Part shown: piece after piece, positions 57,698 to 64,000 of the stretch
Position numbering within the stretch: the first letter of the stretch is position 1
Layout of the letters: each line of letters starts with the position of its first letter
Assembly (NCBI RefSeq): GCF_904849725.1
Contig: NC_058521.1
Location: 344,084,638 to 344,148,637 of the forward strand
Source: Hordeum vulgare subsp. vulgare
Taxonomy: Eukaryota > Streptophyta > Magnoliopsida > Poales > Poaceae
Length of the DNA stretch: 64,000 bases
Direction of reading: 5' to 3'
Made by a program: the position numbers and the translations under genes
Notes under the pieces: model-generated
What the model was told of the DNA's origin: nothing
What the model saw: only the letters and a program-made list of their open reading frames with translations
The model's database searches: none

Positions 57698-59899
57698 TCA
57701 CTGACCCTGATCACCTCCTTGGCCTTTCTTGAGCGCCTTAGCTCGGAACTCCTGCATCACGTAGCAATCCTCCCAAGAGTGGGTCGCCGGCCCCTTAGGC
57801 GTAGCATGCTGGGGGCAGGGGCCTTTGAGCATCTCATGATAGTTGCGCGGCTTCTTCCCATTGAAACCCCGCTTCTTCTGGCGCTGGTTTCCGTTGCCGG
57901 TATTGGTGTTAGCAATGAAATCTGAGGGACCTTCCTGTTGTCTCTTTTTATTTTTCCCGCCATGGTGGTGGTTTCCCTGGCCTTGAAACTGAGAGTGAGC
58001 CTTCGACGACTCGCCCCTCCTGGGGGTGCTAGCCTTGTCATTGTCCTCTCCAGGATCCTTGGTGTCATCTGACTCGGCATATCTGGTGAGGGCATCCATC
58101 AACTCGCTCATGTCCTGCACTTTATGCTTAAGCCGCCCCAGCTTCAGCACCAGAGGCTCGCAATGGCAGTTTTTCTCTAGAATCAGCACTGCCTGAGCCG
58201 CCAAGATGCCATCTGATGAATGAATTACTTCTACGACTCGCCGAGTCCAGTGATGGGCCGACTCATCCGGCCGCTGGATGCAGTGTTGTTGGTCAACAAT
58301 GGTCATCGGGCATTTGCAAGTCCCTCTGAAATTATTGATGAAGCGCTCCTTCAACTCCGCCGAAGTGTTGATGGAGTTAGGCGGCAAGTTTTTCAACCAC
58401 GCACGCACCGTTCCTTCGAGCATCATAGTGAAATACTTGGCGCAAACCGCCTCGTTTACGTCGAGCATGTCCATTGCAAGCTCGTAGCTCTAATTCCATG
58501 ACCCTGGTTCGAGATCTGGTGTGTAATTCGGTACCTTCCTGGGTCCTTTGAAATCCTTAGGCATCCGCTCATTGCGTAGAGCGGGCATGAGACACGACAC
58601 CCCAATGTGCTTGACTCCGGCATCGAGCGGTGAGGGGGGTGTCTGGGTATAAGCCGGATAACCCTGACCCGCCGCGTCTACCGTCTCCATCTCACGCGCG
58701 GCTCGCGCTGCGTCCACGATGTCTTGGGCTCGCGTATCGGGCATCCCGCGCGGGTTGGTCTGAGGAAAACGTTGTTGCCCGCTGGTCACTGCGGGATGGT
58801 CCTCGTGGCGGCTTCTGGTGTGACTTGCGTGGGGCGTGGAGTGTAACCAGTCAAGGCTGTGTGAGTATTGTGCATGTTGGACCACTGCCGTCTTCAGCAT
58901 CTCGATGGCGTTTATTGCGTCTGCCTCGGCCGGGGTGTTTCTGTAGATGGGGAGGGACTGCAGGTGGCGGGTTGCCGCCATCATATTATCCACGGGATTT
59001 GAGAAGTGGCCTCGTGGTGTTTGGAAACGAGTTGCGTGGGCATTCATTGGTTGAGGCGGTGGCGGGTTAGGTGGTTGGACCGGACATCCCCCTGGAGCGG
59101 CTTGCACAGGTCGATCAGGTCCAGCCCCAGGAGTGCGTGGGGTGTCAAAGAGGCAAGTTGGATGTAAGTCGGCCGGGAGGCGTCTGTGATGCCTCCTTTG
59201 GTGAATGGCATCGGACACACGCCGTTGTCTCTTGAGCCGCCAGCCTTCGATGTTTAGTTGTTCCGTCTCCGCAGCAATCATGGTCTGATGTGTCTCCATC
59301 TGGCGGCTTCCGCTTCCACGTCTCGCTGGGCCTTGGCCATCGCCTCCTGCAGCTTCGCCAGCTTGGCATTGATCGATTCCTGATTCTCTGACGTCACAAT
59401 GGTTGTCATGAGCCTGGTGACCTCCGCCGTTAAGTCCGCCATGGCTTGAGCGTGGGTTTTCGACGTCTCGCCCGTTTCATTGTTGTCGGCCGTGTTTTGC
59501 TGAGGTTGTGCCGCCCTTCCATATAGATGGCGATTCGTCGACGGGATCTTTCAAGAATCTCGGGGTCCATTGCCAGAGACAACCCTCCGAGTTGTCCTTC
59601 GTGAAGAGGATGAATTGAATCTGTCTCGCCCATGGATGACTCGCCATCTGAATTGACAGGGGTGACCTCCTGGATTTCCGATTCGACTTGTACGCTAGAT
59701 CCGTACATAAAACCGACAAAAACGTGGCGTCTCTCGTCTTGTAGTGTGATGGGGAGGACGTACCTGGCCAGCTCGACGATGTCGGTGGAGGTGTCCGGCT
59801 CACGCACGGGGTGTTCCAATCATGCCGATGAAGATGTTGATCTTGCCGAAGGGGACTCTGTAACCAGATTCGACTGAATCGGCTTCTGTCCCCCACACC
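57698..59899 (-). pseudogene. Gypsy gag, decayed
   Basis: A start is possible at an ATG near 59819. An N-terminal coiled-coil-like part (AKLQEAMAKAQRDVEAEAAR) is in a shifted frame near 59340. A long proline/histidine-rich part at 58490-59299 ends with a TAG at 58490. It continues in the same frame as the Retrotrans_gag core at 58474-58100 (GTVRAWLKNLPPNSI, ELKERFINNF). The C-terminus is basic, with a histidine/cysteine cluster (CPQHATPKGPATHSWEDC) near 57790 in place of a standard CCHC knuckle. The region 57464-57697 towards protease is full of stops. Confidence 0.83.
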
Positions 59900-60010
59900 G
59901 AGTTGTCGATGTAGTACCTTCCGCGGTGGCTCCTCGTCATGATACCGACCGCATAGCTTTCTGACCCTGGTAGGGCTCCCGTTGAGAACTCAACTCCACC
60001 GTGCGCTGGC

Positions 60011-60028
60011 CCCATGGTGGGCGCCAAC
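60011..60028 (-). promoter_or_regulatory. Primer-binding site of the Gypsy element
   Basis: GTTGGCGCCCACCATGGG on the minus strand directly follows the 5' LTR. It is a TGGCGCC-type site used by plant Gypsy elements. Confidence 0.8.
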
Positions 60029-60528
60029 TGTCGTGGTTTTGTCACGACAAATGTCCTCGTGAAAGGACTTAAGGATGGAGCCATCGCACCTTGGTGGCGA
60101 CTCAAAGGGGGTGAGCGAAAGCGAGACTCAGACTTACCCAGGTTTGGCCCCTCGTGTGGAGGTAAAAGCCTACGTCCTACTTTGTGTAGATTGATGATGG
60201 TTTCGATTACAAGGAGGGCGTGACTCGCCTGACCTAGCTCTCGATGATTTCTAACTTGCCCCTATCTTCCCCAGGGAATCGCCTTTACATATAGGTCGAG
60301 GCCCTAGGATTTACAAGAGTCCTGACTATGCTACAAATCGTAGCTTTCCCTATCTCTAAGTCGTCGTGCTTTCCATGACTGGAAACCTGCTTCGCGGTCT
60401 ATCCTCTGTATAGCTCCTGAATTGCCATCCGGCTCCTGGGCCAAGGCATGTATTACCAATGAATGAGTCGCCCCTTTAGTAACCCGGCCCAGCTAGGGTG
60501 GGTTACACCAAAGGTAATATCGCCAACA
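60029..60528 (-). repeat. 5' LTR of the Gypsy element
   Basis: This 500-bp LTR has the same termini as the copy at 45438-45937. By eye about 33 substitutions and no length change separate the two, mostly transitions. Confidence 0.94.
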
Positions 60529-60533
60529 TCCAC

Positions 60534-61005
60534 CCACGGCAACGGGCTTGCAGCAAACGGCAAAGGCCTCACAACCTGGGCTGAAACACGCTGGGTGTGC
60601 CCCTTTGCCGTCTTGCTCAAACATGGCTCATGGCAAAGGGGGGAGGGCATACGACAAAAGAGGGAGGGGCATATGGCAAAGGTGTAAAGAGAGAGGGGTT
60701 GGGTGCCCCCCTTTGCCGTAGACCTCAAACATGGCTGACGGAAAAGTGGGGTAGGGTAGACGACAAAGGACAGTTGGGCCCAGCAGGCTGCCTTAGCACT
60801 TAACGGGAGCACCTTGCGGATCTGCCGCCCCATTTTCTTTGTCGTGTTTCCCCCATGGCAAAGATTCTTTGTTGTCCGCCTTCTAAAGGCGGACGGCAAA
60901 GAAACTCTTCACCGGATAAATCTTTACCGTCTAGGGTTTTGCCGTCCGGGGTGCCCCCTTTGTCATCCGCCATGGCAGACCGCAAAGTCTCAGATTCCTG
61001 TAGTG
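60534..61005 (+). repeat. CACTA-1 right terminus and subterminal repeats
   Basis: CTTTGCCGTC and GGCAAAG motifs in both orientations lead to the terminus AGATTCCTGTAGTG ending at 61005. The GTG duplication follows. Confidence 0.92.
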
Positions 61006-61008
61006 GTG

Positions 61009-62453
61009 ATGGGTGCCTTTAATCAGATCTTCAGAGAATGTGACAAAATCAAGAGAAATGTGGATCGTAGCCGCATCAACCGCTTCCGTAATGCCCTGGA
61101 CTCCTATGAGCTCAAAGAAATCTATTTATAGAATCGTCACTTTACTTGGAGTAACGAACGACATAACCCAACCTTATGCAAGCTTGACTCTATTTTCTTG
61201 AATGCCGATTGGGATCTATAGTTTGACTCCTATGTCCTTCATGCTATCTCTTCTTTGTTGTTGGATCATTGCCTCCTCCTACAAGTAGACGACCGAGGGC
61301 CCAAACGACCGAGGTTCTTCAAATTTGAGAACGTATGGTGTTGTATCTCGGGCTTCCATGAGGCCATTCAGCAAGCATGGGAGGAGCCTTGCCAACACGT
61401 CGAGACTTCCCAATGACTCTTCCACAAACTTGAGTTCACCGAGAAGTATCTCGCGAGATGGAGTAGGGGTCTATTCTCCAAAGCAAAGTTGCACCTGCAC
61501 GTGGCCCTATTTGTCATTCTTTGCCTTGACATGCCTCAAGACTTTAGGCACGTGTCAGCGGGCGGAATAGATATCCGGTCCCGTAAAAGGGATGGGTCGT
61601 GAGTTTTGTGACGGTTGAAATAGTAAAAAAGAAGAAGTGTGCTCATATTGCAAACGTCAGAGGGAGATGCCAATACAAAATTCTTCCACCTAAGAGTCGA
61701 TGCAAGACGTAGAAGAAACCACATACACCGGCTAAAGAGGAAGAATGAATGGGTCACTGACCTTAAGGTCAAAGAGAAAATCATCCATGATAATTTCACT
61801 TGCACCTTGAAGTGAGGCCCGCCCAGGAAGACTGATCTAAATATGGATAACCTTAACCTGCTGGTGGTTGTCCTTCATGGCATCAATTTTGATCACTTAG
61901 GAGGAGGTCAAGGTGGCCATCGATGTTATGTCTGGTGACAAGGCCCCCGGGCTGGACTGCTTCACCGGTAGTTTTTTCACGAAGTGCTGGTATATTATCA
62001 ACACGACACCATGTCGGTTATTTGCCAGTTTAATAGCCTACAAACGACGAACATCCACTGGCTTAACTTGGACAACATTGTCCTATTGCCAGAACAAGAC
62101 GGGACTGAGGAGGTTGGGGATTACAAACCCATCAGCTTAATCATGCTATTGTAAAGATCATTTCCCAGGTGTTGGCTACCCGTCTCTCTCCTTTTATGAA
62201 CAACCTTCTCTCCAGCGTGCAAAGTGCTTTCATTAAGAAAAGAAGCATCCACAACAACTTTATGTACGTCAAAAACCTTGCGAGGCGAATCCACCAAAAT
62301 AAGACCCCGACCCTTCTCTTCAAGTTGGACATACGGAAGGCCTTTGACTCCGTGCGATGGGAGTACATCCTTGTCCTACTACGTCGCTTGGGCTTCCATC
62401 ACCACTTCCAGGATAGGGTGGTAGCTCTTCTTTGCACTTCATCCTCACGCGTA
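61009..62453 (+). pseudogene. LINE ORF2 continued: end of endonuclease and reverse transcriptase
   Basis: The frame broken at 14805 continues as MGAFNQIF (the GDFN-like motif of the endonuclease). It goes on with HFTWSNERHNPTLCKLDSIF near 61140 and SLLLDHCLLL near 61255, which carries the catalytic SDH motif in altered form (LDH). Reverse transcriptase blocks appear after 61900, notably SAFIKKRSIHNNF near 62230 and LLFKLDIRKAFDSVRWEY near 62310, with a catalytic aspartate. Many stops and frame changes lie between. The frame is cut at 62453 by a solo LTR and resumes at 63325. Confidence 0.88.
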
Positions 62454-63324
62454 TGTCGGATTTCGTGCTACGCAAAACCCTAAGGATTCGAACACAGGGG
62501 CGTGAACGAAGATCTCTCCCTGCTCAACCTTACGTAGCCCGCTACTCGATGGAAACGACGAAGGACTCACTCGATGGTGAGGGTAGCACAGAACACAACA
62601 GTATACCCAGGTTCGGGCCACCGCAAAGCGTAAAACCCTACTCCTCCTTTTGGTGGATTGCCTCTCGCGGAGGTTGGTGGATGAACTAGTACAATGCTCT
62701 TGAGCCTCCGGAGGCCAAGTGGCTAGGTGTGTTGCCCTTGGATTGAATGAACTCCCCTACTCAACTATCCTACCCTCTCTACTTATAGTGGAGGCCCGAG
62801 TCCTCTTCCATCATTGCTCGGTGGGAAGGGATCCCAAAGCGGCCAAATTTGAAGGGGAACAGGGGAACATGCTCCCCTGCCCAAAGGTGGTCGTTGCCTA
62901 CAAAGTAACTTCACGCGTTGGAGAAACGGCTCCGAGGATGACGTTTGCCCTACTGGCAGGAGACAGAGGCTTCGTTGCACCAGAAGGGAAACATTTGGAA
63001 GATGCCTCTGGGACAACTGTACGCTCCAGTCTCCTTTGCACAAAAGGGGAAACTACCCCCTCCTGCCATCTACTGCTTGCTTGTCCTTTCCTGGCGTCAC
63101 CCTTGACTCCTGAGGCCCTGCCTTGCCTTGGAATATCCTCTGCTATGAGGGGTCCTGAGGAGGCCCCCTGCGGGTCTTGACACTGCTCCTCTTCGTGAGG
63201 CTTGGCCCCTCACGATTGCCTTACTCCGAATGGTGCCGAACACATCGGTTTGCTTTGGTGAGGTGAGCCTGCCCTGGGCCACAGGCAGGCAGGTCTGGGT
63301 ACCCCCGTTCCCAGAACGCCGACA
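62454..63324. mobile_element. Solo LTR in LINE reverse transcriptase
   Basis: The block begins TGTCGG and ends CCGACA, a perfect inverted terminus. It is flanked by GCGTA (62449-62453) and GCGTC (63325-63329). Across it the LINE frame reads SSRV before and LLNGFVRPLIF after. It is 871 bp without coding domains. It contains CCCAGGTTCGGGCCACC, a motif common in Triticeae Gypsy LTRs. Confidence 0.9.
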
Positions 63325-63371
63325 GCGTCCTTCTGAATGGATTTGTCAGGCCGCTCATTTTCCATGCCTCC
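63325..63371 (+). pseudogene. LINE reverse transcriptase fragment between two LTRs
   Basis: These 47 bp continue the LINE reverse transcriptase (VLLNGFVRPLIFHAS) from 62453. They are cut again by the next LTR. Confidence 0.8.
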
Positions 63372-64000
63372 TATAACACCCCAAAATTTTGGCCATGATT
63401 TTTATTTATTTTAAATTGCCCATGGTAATTTAAAAAGTTATTTTTGGGTTTTCTGCTATTTTCAGACCCCTCCTTTGTTTTATTTTATAAAAAGATTTCT
63501 TTCAAAAGTAGGAGCTTTCGAAAGATATTATTTAACCTGAGTGTGTGTCTCAAATATGTTTCCATTTATATCCAAATCCAGTGAAAGCCTTTTTATAATA
63601 TTTTCTTTTAATTTTTATTTAACCAAAGCTGGCTTTTAATTCCTTTCAAGATCCATTTTGAACTACAACCATTTGATAATTTCTTTTATAAATACAACAA
63701 AAACATAGAAATAACCTAGTATGTTTTTCAATCAATTTTATGAAGTAATGTAGCCAAGTGTTTTGGAATTAGTAAGTGTTGACGTACAACTATTCCTGAC
63801 TTGATGCCTCCATGGCAACGGAGCCAGAAAAGAGCTGCTCCGAGTTGCTCGACAATTAGCAATTCTCTTGCAATGGCCCACTAGCGCGTGGGATCGCGGC
63901 AGTTTTAGAGGGTAGAGTATTCAACCCAATTTTGTTGGTTCGCACGACGGGAAGTGTAAGAATATTCTCAAGTATTGGCAGTTGAATGTGTCAGATTCAA
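63372..64000. mobile_element. LTR start, element continues beyond window
   Basis: The LINE frame stops at TATAACACCCCAAAATTTTG. This matches the TGTAACACCCC start of many Triticeae Gypsy LTRs, with the second base changed from G to A. No coding sequence is seen up to the window end, as expected inside a long LTR. Whether it is a solo LTR or a complete element cannot be told from this window. Confidence 0.75.

Larger units (their letters stand above)
45438..60528 (-). mobile_element. Tat-like Gypsy retrotransposon with antisense gene, nested in CACTA-1
   Basis: Two 500-bp LTRs (45438-45937 and 60029-60528) begin TGTCGTGG and end CCAACA on the plus strand. The coding strand is minus: primer-binding site, gag, protease, reverse transcriptase, RNase H and integrase run from 60028 down to about 52040. 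Reverse transcriptase before integrase fixes it as Gypsy. Between integrase and the 3' LTR lies a plus-strand gene, the layout described for Tat-lineage elements of grasses (antisense ORFs of Grande and relatives). Flanking pentamers CCCAT and TCCAC match at only three places. By eye the LTRs differ at about 33 of 500 sites. Confidence 0.93.
14806..61005 (+). mobile_element. CACTA-1: 46.2 kb compound CACTA transposon inserted in the LINE
   Basis: The left terminus at 14806 reads CACTACTTGAATCC. The right terminus, read on the minus strand from 61005, is CACTACAGGAATCTGAG. Both flanks are GTG (14803-14805 and 61006-61008), the 3-bp duplication expected of CACTA elements. TTTGCCGTC-type subterminal repeats lie inside each end. 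Removing three later insertions (24903-33684, 34669-45172, 45438-60528) and their target duplications leaves about 11.8 kb, close to the 10.5 kb of the related CACTA-2. Two plus-strand genes, both decayed, encode a TNP2-type transposase and a Transposase_24-type protein. The TTTGCCGTC repeats and CACTAC ends resemble the Caspar group of Triticeae; that family name is tentative. Confidence 0.95.

Noticed and set aside
62719..63180. 153-residue open frame near the right end
   Set aside because: It lies wholly inside the solo LTR 62454-63324 and has no domain features.

Overview
The window is intergenic DNA from a large plant genome, almost certainly a Triticeae grass (wheat, Aegilops, barley or rye). 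The evidence is a complete Angela/WIS/BARE-type Copia element, CACTA elements with TTTGCCGTC-type subterminal repeats, a Stowaway MITE, and Tat-like Gypsy and LINE proteins of the kind that fill these genomes. I see no host gene, rRNA, tRNA or CRISPR array. Essentially all protein-like sequence belongs to transposable elements (TEs), and all of it is broken by stops or frameshifts.

Layout. (1) 1-2400: the 5' part of a minus-strand CACTA element that enters from the left and ends in a CACTAGTG terminus. (2) 2401-2884: unassigned spacer. (3) 2885-11571: an old Copia element with about 0.98 kb LTRs. It carries a Stowaway MITE in its integrase (5450-5553) and a 2.26 kb solo LTR in its RNase H (7448-9706). 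(4) 11572-14805 and 61006-63371: one plus-strand LINE with a CCHC/DUF4283-like ORF1 and an endonuclease/reverse transcriptase ORF2. (5) 14806-61005: a 46.2 kb CACTA compound inserted in the LINE endonuclease with a GTG target duplication. Removing later insertions leaves a core CACTA (CACTA-1) of about 11.8 kb on the plus strand. Into it were inserted an Angela-type Copia (24903-33684, target duplication CTATT), a second CACTA of the same kind in opposite orientation (CACTA-2, 34669-45172, target duplication ATG) and a 15.1 kb Tat-like Gypsy element (45438-60528). The Gypsy pol is itself split by a 1.43 kb solo LTR (54360-55790). (6) 62454-63324: a solo LTR in the LINE reverse transcriptase. 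(7) 63372-64000: the start of another LTR that leaves the window.

Both large CACTA elements share one architecture: terminal repeats, a GC-rich untranslated first exon, a purine-rich intron, a 52-nt second exon, an intron holding a long hairpin, a TNP2-type transposase gene, a Transposase_24-type second gene, and a last intron full of TAGCTCC-type repeats and polypurine/polypyrimidine inverted repeats. The Gypsy element carries gag-pol on the minus strand. On the plus strand, between integrase and the 3' LTR, lies an intron-containing antisense gene of Transposase_28 type with its own apparent promoter and 5' UTR intron. One of its introns holds eight copies of a 71-bp tandem repeat.

The most interesting points are the conserved intronic hairpin in both CACTA elements, the antisense spliced gene inside the Gypsy element, and a 111-bp in-frame insertion in a CACTA exon copied from a neighbouring intron. 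No array or defence system of prokaryotic type is present.
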